Assembly: GCF_013030265.1 (NCBI RefSeq)
Contig: NZ_WPZQ01000006.1
Span: 289,546-353,545 of the forward strand
DNA: 64,000 nucleotides
Source of the DNA: Ruegeria arenilitoris
GTDB taxonomy: Bacteria; Pseudomonadota; Alphaproteobacteria; Rhodobacterales; Rhodobacteraceae
Reading direction: 5' to 3'
Shown here: positions 55,979 through 63,993 of the stretch, in pieces
How positions within the stretch are numbered: the stretch's first letter is position 1
Layout of the letters: every line of letters begins with the position of its first letter
Position numbers and translations under genes: made by a program
Notes under the pieces: model-generated
What the model was told of the DNA's origin: nothing
Seen by the model: the letters and a program-made list of their open reading frames with translations, nothing else
The model's database searches: none

Positions 55979-56058
55979 GGGTCCGATCAGAGACCGGTGG
56001 ACACGTCGATGGTGTTGCCCTCTTCCAGGGTCACATATTCCTTTTTGATGTCTTCCCG
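55979..56058 (-). pseudogene. rplW 3'-end relic 1
   Basis: The last about 24 codons of an L23 gene including the stop, in the same orientation as rplW. By eye 74 of 80 bases equal 59124-59203. Translated, it keeps the rplW ending [16 protein letters not shown] and differs only upstream (REDIKKE for RKDVKKA). Homology stops at 56058, where unrelated sequence begins. A weakened copy of the rplW terminator (GCGAAAGC core and six T on the minus strand) lies next to it at 55938-55965. Confidence 0.92.
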
Positions 56059-56184
56059 CTTGCGCTCCAAAGCGCGGGACAAGGCCGAAGGCCGCCGCGC
56101 CAGCGACTGCCCGTCCCAGCGGGCTGGCGCTTTGGGGACGTTTGCTCCTCGCTATAAGGTCGGATGTATTTGGCATCATAAAGC

Positions 56185-56207
56185 GCGCTGTACAGACGTT
56201 ACAGCGC
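56185..56207. repeat. inverted repeat after the desaturase gene
   Basis: Perfect arms GCGCTGTA/TACAGCGC, 7-base loop, 73 bp beyond the desaturase stop. A terminator without a T-run or a protein-binding site. Confidence 0.45.
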
Positions 56208-56279
56208 CATCCCACGGGCAGTCGATGGCGCGGCTCATCGCGTTGCTCGGGCGGTTCAGATCAGGGACGGTTTGCCCCT

Positions 56280-57314
56280 TCACCCATAAAGCGCGCGGGC
56301 CTCGGCGAAGGACAGCAGGCGGCGGTCCTTCTCATCCCACAGATGCAGTCGCGCGTTGGCGAGGCTCTCGCGGATGGTCATCTGATTGCTGTTGGCCAGT
56401 TCGTCGTGATCGCGCAGCACCTCGGTCAGGCGGTAGAACGGAATGCGGCTGTACAGATGGTGCACATGGTGGATGCCGATATTGGCGCTGAACCACTGCA
56501 GCACAGATGGCAGGATGTAATGCGAGCTACCGTGAAGGGCCGCCTCATGCAGTTGCCAATCGTCGTCCGAATCCCAATGCGTTTCCTCGAACTGGTGCTG
56601 TACGTAGAACAGCCACACTCCGGCCGTTGCAGCGATCAGGGTTGATGGCAGAAAGATCAGCAAGACCGGCATTATACCGCCAAAGTAGTAGACGGCCAGA
56701 AGAGCGGCCAGGATGGCAACATTGGTGCCCATCGCGCTGACCCAGAACCTCACACTGCCCGTCAAACCCAGCGGGAGGCGGTTCTGGAACAGGAACAAAT
56801 AACCGGGGCCAAGCACGAACAGAGTAATGGGATTTCGGTAAACGCGATACCAGAACCGGTTCATGGCAGTCTTGGACTGGTACTCGGCCACTGTCAGCGT
56901 GTGGATATCGCCCATTCCCCGTTTGTCCAAATTGCCCGCGCTGTTGTGGTGCGTAGAATGCGTGCGGCGCCAGACATCGTAGGGCGTCAGTGTCAGCACG
57001 CCGATAATCCGTCCAACCCAGTCACTGACTGTCCGGTTCTTGTAGAACGCTCCGTGCCCGCAATCATGCTGGATCGCAAACAGGCGCAGCAGGAACGCCG
57101 CATTCAGGACCGCAATCGCAAATGCCAACCAGTAGCTGACGGATAGCGCCATCCAGGACAGCGCCCAAAGCACAAAAAATGGGATAATACTGACACCCAG
57201 CTCAAAGGAACTGCGCCACTGATTAGGCTCACGGTATTTGGCAAGCGTCGAAACCCAATCCCGTGCGGCGGTTTTATCCGGGTTTTCCCGGGTCGAGAGA
57301 GAGGTTTCGGTCAT
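56280..57314 (-). CDS. membrane fatty acid desaturase
   Basis: 344-aa acyl-lipid desaturase of the DesA/delta-12 type. The three histidine boxes are HDCGH, HSTHH and HHVHH, between paired hydrophobic segments. It inserts double bonds in membrane fatty acids using di-iron and molecular oxygen. It lies between rplW relics 1 and 2 and is the only gene of that interval. Confidence 0.9.
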   Translation of the reverse strand: MTETSLSTRENPDKTAARDWVSTLAKYREPNQWRSSFELGVSIIPFFVLWALSWMALSVSYWLAFAIAVLNAAFLLRLFAIQHDCGHGAFYKNRTVSDWVGRIIGVLTLTPYDVWRRTHSTHHNSAGNLDKRGMGDIHTLTVAEYQSKTAMNRFWYRVYRNPITLFVLGPGYLFLFQNRLPLGLTGSVRFWVSAMGTNVAILAALLAVYYFGGIMPVLLIFLPSTLIAATAGVWLFYVQHQFEETHWDSDDDWQLHEAALHGSSHYILPSVLQWFSANIGIHHVHHLYSRIPFYRLTEVLRDHDELANSNQMTIRESLANARLHLWDEKDRRLLSFAEARALYG

Positions 57315-57475
57315 GCGCCTGCCATGTCTTTTGCTTGTTGAAAGCCGGATAGACTACCAGCCCGCCATAGCAAGCGAATTGTGCAAAACAAGATTGTTTG
57401 GCGCTCAAATTTCTGGGTCGCAGCTTAAGAAGAGGCCCCACATGTGCAGGACCTTTACCTCTTTTTAGAGGCGTT

Positions 57476-57555
57476 TCCGATCACGGACATTTGGACAGGC
57501 CGATATGTGTTGCTCTCTACCAGGGTCATCTCTGCTTTTGACGCGTCTCCGATGG
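57476..57555 (-). pseudogene. rplW 3'-end relic 2
   Basis: A more degraded copy of the rplW end in the rplW orientation. It keeps TCCGATCA around the stop, CCAGGGTCA in the middle and TGCTTTTGACG farther in, aligned in register with 59127-59205 with one inserted base and one short deletion. A small hairpin CCTC/GAGG lies where the terminator would be. It no longer codes. Confidence 0.78.
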
Positions 57556-57567
57556 GTAGCGATACTC

Positions 57568-58248
57568 TCACCCTAACGATCGCCTTCTGCAGAGCGGCTC
57601 GGACTCCACTGCAATGCGTTGCTGGCGCTTGATATGGCCCAGCACCTCGCGAAAGGCACGGTGCTTGGGTTTGCCTTCCAGATAATCCGCAAGCTTGAGC
57701 AGGTTGATCGGGTGCTTCGCAATCAGCACCTCAATCCGCTGCACCGCATCGTCCAACTCATAGCTGTCCACGAACTGACAAGCCACCTGCGTGGGCGTCA
57801 GCAGGCAATAATCCTGTGGGCGTTTTTGGGTATAGCGCGCGATGTCGAAAGGAGATGCGCCAAGGGCGTGGAACTTGGGGATGTGCACGCGTATGTCAGC
57901 CTCGGCATGCTCTAACACCGTGCCGGAGGTCTGTTGAAAGCCCAGCGGCCCAAGCTTGCCAACGACGTGCTTACGCATCGCCGGAGAGACCATGTCCACA
58001 TCCGCCCGGTCATATTTAAGATCATCAAAAACCGACAATAGTCGCAGCTTCTCATCCGCAATCTGAAAATATGGCTCGGAACTGAACCCACGCATCTGCG
58101 TCAGCACCTGTTTGCGCACAGCATCAGGATTCGAAGCAAGATCAGTGTCAGGATGCTTAACTTCCGCTCTCTGAAACAGTCTCTGGAAACGTCGGAACAG
58201 AGGTGTTTTCTTGTTTAGATTTTCCCGTGTTTTGTCGATATCCTGCAT
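57568..58248 (-). CDS. uncharacterised 226-aa protein
   Basis: Cytoplasmic protein with no recognised domain. Charged helical N-terminus (DIDKTRENLNKK, FQRLFQRAEVKHPDTD), a central RADVDMVSPAMRKHVVGKLG, and a C-terminal leucine-rich helical part. ATG 58248 is preferred to an earlier one at 58284. It lies between rplW relics 2 and 3 and is the only gene there; its composition is not obviously foreign. Confidence 0.68.
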   Translation of the reverse strand: MQDIDKTRENLNKKTPLFRRFQRLFQRAEVKHPDTDLASNPDAVRKQVLTQMRGFSSEPYFQIADEKLRLLSVFDDLKYDRADVDMVSPAMRKHVVGKLGPLGFQQTSGTVLEHAEADIRVHIPKFHALGASPFDIARYTQKRPQDYCLLTPTQVACQFVDSYELDDAVQRIEVLIAKHPINLLKLADYLEGKPKHRAFREVLGHIKRQQRIAVESEPLCRRRSLG

Positions 58249-58341
58249 GATCTTCAATGTAACTTGGATATCCCCGGCGACCATAGTTCAGAGGCAAAAA
58301 CAGCAAAGACACGTCTTGAGCATTCACAGCAATAGACACAC

Positions 58342-58366
58342 AAAAAAACGCTTTGGTGCAGCAAAG
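58342..58366 (-). terminator. terminator of rplW relic 3
   Basis: 6-bp stem GCTTTG/CAAAGC with loop CTGCAC and a T7 run on the minus strand, four bases past the relic stop. It is in the position of the native rplW terminator and has kept its form. Confidence 0.75.
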
Positions 58367-58472
58367 CCGATCAAAGACTGGTGCTCACATTGATTGTACC
58401 ACCCTTTTCCGGACCCATATGTGCTTTTCGGCGACTTTCCGACCGCCCGGTCGGCCTCGAAACCGCGTGACC
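58367..58472 (-). pseudogene. rplW 3'-end relic 3
   Basis: About 105 bp similar to 59128-59234. It keeps CCGATCA around the stop, CATATG-GCTTTT in the middle (one base changed), GACTTTCCGACCGCCC, and CGAAACCGCGTGACC at the far end. It covers more of the gene than relic 1 but has more substitutions and no open frame. Confidence 0.85.
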
Positions 58473-58614
58473 ATCTTGCTGCTTTAGTGACACTCAAATC
58501 CGGCATCATTCACCCTGCCTGATCTAAACTCCAACTCCATTGACCTGAGATTTTGCCATAGCCTGTCACAATGCTAGGCTTCGCTACGATTTCCATAGCT
58601 CAAAGGACGCGACC

Positions 58615-59019
58615 ATGAAGAAGATACTCCCACTGGTCTTTGCACTTTCCCTAATCGGGTCATCCGTGCAGGCGCAAAGAGTGGCAGACGTTAAGTTTGC
58701 ACCCGGAAACTACGGAACCATGGTCAACGGTACAATAACTGGCGATGAGTATTTCGACTATAAACTCGGTGCCAATGCAGGCCAAAAAATGTTTGTCGAG
58801 CTGAACGTGGCCGATACCAACGGCAATGGCACGATTTACTACAACATCCTGCCCCCTGACAGCGATGGTGCCGCGATCTACAATGGATCCATCAACGGCA
58901 ATACCACCACAATCGATCTGCCCGAAAGCGGAGACTATACAATCCGTGTATACCTTATGGGCAATGACCGGGACGCCGGTAAAACAGTTGGGTACAATAT
59001 CGATCTGTCGATTCAGTAA
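58615..59019 (+). CDS. secreted PliG-like g-type lysozyme inhibitor
   Basis: 134-aa exported protein; signal peptide MKKILPLVFALSLIGSSVQA. The mature part follows the pattern of the periplasmic inhibitors of g-type lysozyme: VKFAPGNYGTMVNGTITGDE, DYKLGANAGQKMFVEL, and LPESGDYTIRVYLMGNDRDA. The PliG family has the same S/T-G-x-Y-x-I/L-R-V core. It would protect the cell wall against animal or phage lysozymes. It is on the plus strand, between relic 3 and rplW. Confidence 0.65.
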   Translation: MKKILPLVFALSLIGSSVQAQRVADVKFAPGNYGTMVNGTITGDEYFDYKLGANAGQKMFVELNVADTNGNGTIYYNILPPDSDGAAIYNGSINGNTTTIDLPESGDYTIRVYLMGNDRDAGKTVGYNIDLSIQ

Positions 59020-59077
59020 ACGACTGCGGTGCAGACTTGCTCAAATCTCCGGATCAACATGCTTCTGAACTGGCAAA

Positions 59078-59103
59078 AGAAAAACCCCCGCTTTCGCGGG
59101 GGC
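59078..59103 (-). terminator. terminator after rplW
   Basis: Perfect 7-bp stem CCCCCGC/GCGGGGG with loop GAAA and a T-run on the minus strand, 28 bp past the rplW stop. It ends the first ribosomal unit. Confidence 0.95.
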
Positions 59104-59131
59104 CTTAATCTCATCCCAAAGACGGGTCCGA

Positions 59132-59428
59132 TCAGAGACCGGTGGAAACGTCGATGGTGTTACCCTCTTCCAGGGTCACATATGCTTTTTTGACGTCTTT
59201 CCGACGGCCCAGCTGGCCACGGAACCGCTTGACCTTGCCTTTGGTCACGGTGGTGTTCACCGCTTTGACCTTCACACCAAACAGCGCCTCCACGGCCTCT
59301 TTGATCTGCGGCTTGTTGCTGTCGATCGCCACTTCAAAGACAACCGCGCCATTCTCAGATGCCATGGTCGACTTTTCGGTGATGATCGGCTTGCGGATCA
59401 CGTCGTAGTGTTCTGCCTTCGCGCTCAT
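59132..59428 (-). CDS. rplW: 50S ribosomal protein L23 (uL23)
   Basis: 98-aa exit-tunnel protein that docks SRP and trigger factor. [15 protein letters not shown] start, [19 protein letters not shown] and the end [13 protein letters not shown]. It is coupled to rplD by a four-base overlap. It is the last gene of the first unit; three relics of its 3' end lie downstream before rplB. Confidence 0.98.
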   Translation of the reverse strand: MSAKAEHYDVIRKPIITEKSTMASENGAVVFEVAIDSNKPQIKEAVEALFGVKVKAVNTTVTKGKVKRFRGQLGRRKDVKKAYVTLEEGNTIDVSTGL

Positions 59429-60042
59429 TTCAGTCGAGCCTCCAGTGCTTCGACAGCCGCTTTGGTGAGCACCAGAGTGTCACGCTTGAGGATGTCATAA
59501 ACGTTTGCACCCATCGACGGCAGGATATCCAGACCTTCGATGTTGCGCGACGCCTTCAGGAAACCTTCGTTCACGGTCGCGCCGTCGATGACCAGAGCGC
59601 GTTTCCAGCCCAGGTTTGCAACCTGTTTGGCCAGTGCGGCGGTCTTGCCTTCGGCTTCGGCGTTCTCGATCACAACCAGTTCACCTGCTTTGGCTTTAGC
59701 CGACAGAGCGTGGCGCAGGCCAAGCTTGCGGAACTTTTTCGGCAGGTCGTGGCCGTGCGAACGAGGGGTCGGGCCCTTGTAGATACCACCCTTGCGGAAG
59801 ATCGGCGCGTTGCGGTCACCATGGCGTGCGCCACCGGTGCCCTTCTGGCGATAGATCTTCTTGGTCGAGTAGCTGGTTTCCGAGCGGGTCTTCACCTTGT
59901 GGGTGCCGGCCTGCGCGTTGTTGCGCTGCCAACGGACCACACGGTGCAGGATGTCCGCGCGCGGCTCCAGGCCGAACAGGTCCGCATCCAGCTCGATGTT
60001 GCCGGCTTTGCCGCCGTCCAGTTTGATTACATCAAGTTTCAT
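59425..60042 (-). CDS. rplD: 50S ribosomal protein L4 (uL4)
   Basis: 205-aa exit-tunnel protein and, in many bacteria, regulator of the S10 operon. The [20 protein letters not shown] loop that reaches the tunnel is intact. Four-base overlaps with rplC and rplW. Confidence 0.98.
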   Translation of the reverse strand: MKLDVIKLDGGKAGNIELDADLFGLEPRADILHRVVRWQRNNAQAGTHKVKTRSETSYSTKKIYRQKGTGGARHGDRNAPIFRKGGIYKGPTPRSHGHDLPKKFRKLGLRHALSAKAKAGELVVIENAEAEGKTAALAKQVANLGWKRALVIDGATVNEGFLKASRNIEGLDILPSMGANVYDILKRDTLVLTKAAVEALEARLK

Positions 60043-60764
60043 GCTTCACCACCTTCCGCGGGAGCTTCTTCCGCAGGTGCTTCGGTTGCAGCCGATTTCA
60101 CAGCAGCCGGGAAAGGCAGGCCTTCCGGTGCTTTCTTCTTGACGGCGTCCTTGACGGTGACCCAGCCCGATTTCGGTCCGGGAACGGCGCCTTTGATGAA
60201 GACCAGACCACGGTCGGCGTCGGTTTTGACGACTTCCAGATTCTGGGTGGTTACACGGGCAGCACCCATGTGACCGGCCATCTTCTTGCCTTTGAACACC
60301 TTGCCCGGGTCCTGACACTGACCGGTCGAACCGTGCGAACGGTGGCTGATCGAAACACCGTGCGAGGCGCGCAGACCACCGAAGTTGTGGCGCTTCATTG
60401 CACCGGCAAAGCCTTTACCGATCGAGGTACCCGAAACGTCAACTTTCTGACCTTCCAGGAAGTGTTCTGCCGAAATCTCGGCGCCCACATCAATCAGGCC
60501 GTCTTCGGAGACGCGGAACTCAGCCAGCTTACGCTTGGGCTCGACCTTGGCAGCGGCGTAGTGACCGCGCATGGCCTTCGAGGTGCGTTTTGCCTTGGCA
60601 GCACCGGCGCCCAGCTGAACGGCGGTGTAGCCGTCTTTGTCAGCGGTACGCTGTGCAACAACCTGCAGGTTGTCCAGGTGAAGAACGGTCACAGGGATCT
60701 GCTTGCCGTCTTCCATGAACAGGCGGGTCATGCCAACTTTTTTTGCGATAATACCAGAGCGCAT
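60039..60764 (-). CDS. rplC: 50S ribosomal protein L3 (uL3)
   Basis: 241-aa assembly-initiating protein. [16 protein letters not shown] start; [20 protein letters not shown] with the glutamine that is methylated in the family. An alanine/glutamate-rich C-terminal extension ([15 protein letters not shown]) exceeds the usual length. Confidence 0.98.
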   Translation of the reverse strand: MRSGIIAKKVGMTRLFMEDGKQIPVTVLHLDNLQVVAQRTADKDGYTAVQLGAGAAKAKRTSKAMRGHYAAAKVEPKRKLAEFRVSEDGLIDVGAEISAEHFLEGQKVDVSGTSIGKGFAGAMKRHNFGGLRASHGVSISHRSHGSTGQCQDPGKVFKGKKMAGHMGAARVTTQNLEVVKTDADRGLVFIKGAVPGPKSGWVTVKDAVKKKAPEGLPFPAAVKSAATEAPAEEAPAEGGEA

Positions 60765-60782
60765 AATCTATACCCTCCGATC

Positions 60783-61097
60783 TTACGACTGCAGCTTGAT
60801 CTCGACGTCCACACCAGCAGCGAGGTCGAGCTTCATCAGCGCGTCAACAGTCTGGGGGGTCGGATCAACGATGTCGAGCAGACGCTTGTGCGTACGGATC
60901 TCGAACTGGTCGCGGGATTTCTTGTCAACGTGAGGGCCACGGAGAACCGTGAACTTCTCAATCTTGTTCGGCAGCGGGATCGGGCCGCGCACGTTCGCGC
61001 CGGTCCGCTTGGCAGTGTTGACGATCTCTTGCGTGCTGGCATCCAGAACGCGATAGTCAAATGCCTTCAGCCGAATACGGATGTTTTGGCTTTGCAT
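60783..61097 (-). CDS. rpsJ: 30S ribosomal protein S10 (uS10)
   Basis: 104-aa protein of the small-subunit head and of antitermination. [19 protein letters not shown] start, [20 protein letters not shown] core. First gene of the first unit, behind the promoter at 61217-61245. In many relatives tuf precedes it directly; here a membrane-protein gene and a tuf relic intervene. Confidence 0.98.
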   Translation of the reverse strand: MQSQNIRIRLKAFDYRVLDASTQEIVNTAKRTGANVRGPIPLPNKIEKFTVLRGPHVDKKSRDQFEIRTHKRLLDIVDPTPQTVDALMKLDLAAGVDVEIKLQS

Positions 61098-61170
61098 ATT
61101 AACAGCCTTTTATCAGGCGTTGAGGTTGAGAGGAGGACAGACGCGCATCGCCAACCCTCTTCGAACCCAA

Positions 61171-61192
61171 AAGGCGGGAATCACCCCGCCTT
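61171..61192 (-). promoter_or_regulatory. leader hairpin of the rpsJ unit
   Basis: Perfect 8-bp stem AAGGCGGG/CCCGCCTT with loop GTGATT, in the leader between promoter and rpsJ, followed by TTGGG. Terminator-like shape suggests attenuation, perhaps by L4 as in other S10 operons (inference). Confidence 0.55.
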
Positions 61193-61216
61193 GATGTTCT
61201 TGATGAGAACTCGCGC

Positions 61217-61245
61217 GTATTAGTGGGGTTGGTGGGGTTTGGCAA
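61217..61245 (-). promoter_or_regulatory. promoter of the rpsJ-rplW ribosomal unit
   Basis: TTGCCA and TAATAC with 17 bp between; spacer AACCCCACCAACCCCAC. Matches the rplB and rpmC promoters in design. Confidence 0.85.
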
Positions 61246-61326
61246 GGGGGTATTACCTGCCTTTTCTCGAAGCGACCTCATAACCACTATTCAAAGCGAG
61301 TGGCTATTCAAATGCGGAGAGAGTCA

Positions 61327-61779
61327 ATGGCAAGGTCATTCTGGCAGTTTTGGCTGTTTTTCATACCCGGCATCGCGGTATCTCATCTCATTTCCATTTT
61401 TTCCCATGATTTAATGAGCATACCCCGTGGAGTGCCTTTCGGACGCTTTGGCATTATCGGGGCCATTGCTCAGATTTCACTGTTGTTGCTACCGTTTGCG
61501 ATCGGGGCATCTTTGGCAGCAATGCTCTATTTCAAGCGATACGAGGCAAAGTCAGATCCTCAAGAAGTTTTAAACTGTGCAAAGAAAATTGGAGGAGTTG
61601 TATTGATTTTGACTTTTCTGTTCTTTGCGCTGTCAGGAGCTTGGTTTGGCCTAATACAAGCACCCGGTTGGATGATAGTAGTTGTACTTTTTGCGCCAGC
61701 CTTGGCGGCAGCAGTTACATTTTGGGTCGTGTTTCCAAGTACTATCAGTTTAATTGTTTTTGGGCGAAATCTCAGTTGA
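61327..61779 (+). CDS. four-helix membrane protein, unknown
   Basis: 150-aa protein divergent from rpsJ. Four hydrophobic segments (about 8-28, 45-68, 85-106, 112-135). No recognised family. GGAGAGAG precedes ATG 61327; an in-frame GTG 27 bp earlier is possible. It stands between the rpsJ promoter and the tuf relic, so it may be cargo of the same type as in the rplW gap. Confidence 0.65.
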   Translation: MARSFWQFWLFFIPGIAVSHLISIFSHDLMSIPRGVPFGRFGIIGAIAQISLLLLPFAIGASLAAMLYFKRYEAKSDPQEVLNCAKKIGGVVLILTFLFFALSGAWFGLIQAPGWMIVVVLFAPALAAAVTFWVVFPSTISLIVFGRNLS

Positions 61780-61792
61780 AGAGCTACAATAA

Positions 61793-61828
61793 GAAAAAGT
61801 CCGCCCCGGTATGGGTCGGCTTTCTTTA
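61793..61828 (-). terminator. terminator remains beside the tuf relic
   Basis: Minus strand reads AAAGAAAG, an imperfect stem AGCCGACCC/GGGGCGGACT, then TTTTTC. The terminator at the right window edge has the same frame (AAAGAAAG, stem, TTTTTC), so this is probably a decayed copy of it. Confidence 0.65.
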
Positions 61829-61905
61829 GTTCAGCCGAGTTGCTCTCGGCAGATTTTTCCATGGAAAATCGCCTGCCGCAACCAGGCGCGACAAGCGCGC
61901 CTTTC

Positions 61906-62018
61906 TCGATGATTTTCGATACTACACCGGCGCCAACGGTGCAGCTGCCCTCCCGGACCGCGAAGCGCAGACTGTTTCCATCGCGTTCGGTGCCATCAGC
62001 TCAACGCCGAACGATACG
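61906..62018 (-). pseudogene. relic of the 3' end of an EF-Tu (tuf) gene
   Basis: The minus strand codes for the end of EF-Tu, ELMAPNAME then [22 protein letters not shown], joined by a one-base deletion after AME. Compare the family end [32 protein letters not shown]. The stop codon is lost (GAGAAAGGC). Homology begins near 62018. Gene orientation is that of the str-S10 cluster, in which tuf normally precedes rpsJ. Confidence 0.85.
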
Positions 62019-62066
62019 CATGTCCACCTCGGCTCCATTTTCAGTCTGTTTCAATCAAAACTTAAC

Positions 62067-63893
62067 CTAATTCCTCACTAACCAAGGGTCTTCAACCTTC
62101 ATGCCCTGATACACGGCGTGCAAAAAGAGATGAGCAATCACAGGGTCATTTAAAAATGGCGAGAATTGCAAATTGCCCTCTCTGACGCCTTCCTCAGCTT
62201 CATAGACAACCTCATCCCCTTTGACAGTCACCAGCACCTCAAGTTCAGCCAGAGTCTCCGGATCGACTGCCGTGGGATCATCCGACAGGATCACAAAATC
62301 TGCCACTTTGCCGACCTCAATCGAGCCCTTCTCATCTTCCTCAAAGTGTTGCCAGGCAGGCCAGATGGTCATCGCCTTCAATGCGGTCATGACATCTACC
62401 CGCTGATGCGGCCCCAGAATGTCACCTGACCGCGTGCGACGCGTGACCGTAGCCGCAAGAACACGCATGCTATCTGGAAAGGCCACCGGCGCATCGTGAT
62501 GCGTGCCGAACATCATGTCACGTTCTCGTAGCCATCCTGTGGGTGAGATATTGTCTGCGTTGACCGGCCCAACAGTATGATCTCGGTGCCAATCGCCCCA
62601 ATAGAACGTATGCATCGGGAATAGCGACGGAAACACACCAAGGCGCTTAAAACTGGCAACTTGATCCTCTCGCAGAAACTGACCGTGAACCAAAACCGGG
62701 CGGTTGCCAGGGTCGCCATACTTGATCTGCGCCTCTTCGAGCGCAGCAATCAGCATGTCAGATGCTCCTTCGCCGTTGGAATGCACAAGGATCTGGAAAT
62801 CATTCTCGTAACACCAGTTCACGGCGTCCTGGAGTTGTTCCATCGTTATCGCCGCGTACCCTGCGTACCCCGCGGCATAGTTTCCAACCGGATCATAGTA
62901 TGGTCGATCCCGCAAAGCCGTGAAGCCCTGCGGCGAACCGTCGATTGTCAATTTGCAGCCTCCTACCCGAACCCGGTTGTCATAATCCGTCGAGGTGTTC
63001 GCTCCAATATACTCTCTCGACTCGAGAACATCCGGAAACGCTACAACGTCGATAGGTAGCCCTTCTTCGGCGGCAACTTTCTTAAGAACTTCGACGATTT
63101 CACCTGAAGATCGACCTTCTTGTCCGGTCGTATATCCAAACTTTGCCCAGAGTTCGGTTCCAGCTCGGGCAAATTCGGCAAGACCTTCCTCACCCAAATT
63201 CCCCAACATCGGCACGAGAACCGAAAAGAACGCGTATTCTTCCAGAACACCATTTGGTTCACCGGCTTCATCGCGTTGGATCACCCCGCCCGGAGGTGCT
63301 TCAGACGCCGCCGTGATACCTGCCAACTCCAGCGCTTTTGAGTTTGCCACGCCTAGGTGCCCAGACTGATGAATAATGACAACGGGCAAGTCCTCAGACA
63401 CCATGTCCAGCTCTTGTCGTGTCGGGTGACGGAGTTCCTTCAATTGAGCATTATCGTAACCGAAGCCAATGATCATTTGGACCTTTTCAACGGCCTGCGC
63501 ATTCTCTTCAGCCCAGTCAGTCAGTGTGGATTGCAGACTTGCGATATCAATGACATCCCCGTCCGGTGGCGCAAGAAGGTTAGCGGACAGTGCCTGCAAG
63601 CCCCCCATGACGACATGCCCGTGGCTATCAACGAACCCCGGAAGCATCGCGCGCCCTTCCAGATCATAGGTTTCGGTTTCCTCGCCCTGATGCGCCGACA
63701 AGTCAGGCAGCGGACCAACCGCAAGAATGCGCCCATCTTTGACTGCGACAGCTTCGGTGGACGGAGCCGTATCGTCCATCGTAACAATGGGCCCTCCGAG
63801 ATAGATCCTATCCGCAATTTCTTTTGAGGACGCTGAAGTAGATGAGAAAGCAACTGCTGCGACAAGACAAACTGAACGCGCCGAAAAGTGCAT
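62067..63893 (-). CDS. secreted amidohydrolase, YtcJ type
   Basis: 608-aa metal-dependent hydrolase of the amidohydrolase superfamily (Amidohydro_3). A signal peptide (VCLVAAVAFSSTSA) precedes the domain. Metal ligands are in LPGFVDSHGHVVMGG, in LVHSNGEGASDM and LVHGQF, and in TTH-like MFGTHHDAPVAF, with the final VGKVADFVILSDDP. AGAGGT precedes ATG 63893. Substrate unknown. It lies between the tuf relic and, probably, the intact tuf beyond the window edge. Confidence 0.88.
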   Translation of the reverse strand: MHFSARSVCLVAAVAFSSTSASSKEIADRIYLGGPIVTMDDTAPSTEAVAVKDGRILAVGPLPDLSAHQGEETETYDLEGRAMLPGFVDSHGHVVMGGLQALSANLLAPPDGDVIDIASLQSTLTDWAEENAQAVEKVQMIIGFGYDNAQLKELRHPTRQELDMVSEDLPVVIIHQSGHLGVANSKALELAGITAASEAPPGGVIQRDEAGEPNGVLEEYAFFSVLVPMLGNLGEEGLAEFARAGTELWAKFGYTTGQEGRSSGEIVEVLKKVAAEEGLPIDVVAFPDVLESREYIGANTSTDYDNRVRVGGCKLTIDGSPQGFTALRDRPYYDPVGNYAAGYAGYAAITMEQLQDAVNWCYENDFQILVHSNGEGASDMLIAALEEAQIKYGDPGNRPVLVHGQFLREDQVASFKRLGVFPSLFPMHTFYWGDWHRDHTVGPVNADNISPTGWLRERDMMFGTHHDAPVAFPDSMRVLAATVTRRTRSGDILGPHQRVDVMTALKAMTIWPAWQHFEEDEKGSIEVGKVADFVILSDDPTAVDPETLAELEVLVTVKGDEVVYEAEEGVREGNLQFSPFLNDPVIAHLFLHAVYQGMKVEDPWLVRN

Positions 63894-63966
63894 CTTATGA
63901 CCTCTTTCTAATTGCAATGTCTCAATACGAAAGAAGTTAGCATTACTGTTGGCTTAGGCAAAAACG

Positions 63967-63993
63967 AAAAAGGGCGTCCCGAGGGACGCCCTT
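63967..63993 (-). terminator. terminator of the next minus-strand gene, probably tuf
   Basis: Perfect 10-bp stem AGGGCGTCCC/GGGACGCCCT with a 2-base loop and TTTTTCG on the minus strand. It can only serve a gene that ends beyond base 64000; likeness to the relic terminator at 61793 points to tuf. Confidence 0.8.

Larger units (their letters stand above)
55850..56279. other. gap between TIR gene and desaturase gene
   Basis: Holds the TIR upstream region, an rplW 3' relic with terminator remains (55938-56058), a GC-rich stretch with a 7-bp hairpin CGCCAGC/GCTGGCG (56097-56128), and an 8-bp perfect inverted repeat at 56185-56207. No intact gene. Confidence 0.7.
58249..58614. other. gap with rplW relic 3
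   Basis: Contains upstream sequence of the 226-aa gene, a terminator (58342-58366) and relic 3 (58367-58472), then the upstream region of the PliG-like gene. No intact gene seen. Confidence 0.7.

Noticed and set aside
55922..56215. Minus-strand open frame covering relic 1
   Set aside because: It reads the relic in a frame other than that of rplW, lacks a ribosome site, and has no family resemblance.
54660..62066. Integrase, transposase or insertion sequence that could explain the relic arrays
   Set aside because: No open frame in the gaps resembles a recombinase, and no terminal inverted repeats flanking the cargo were found by eye.
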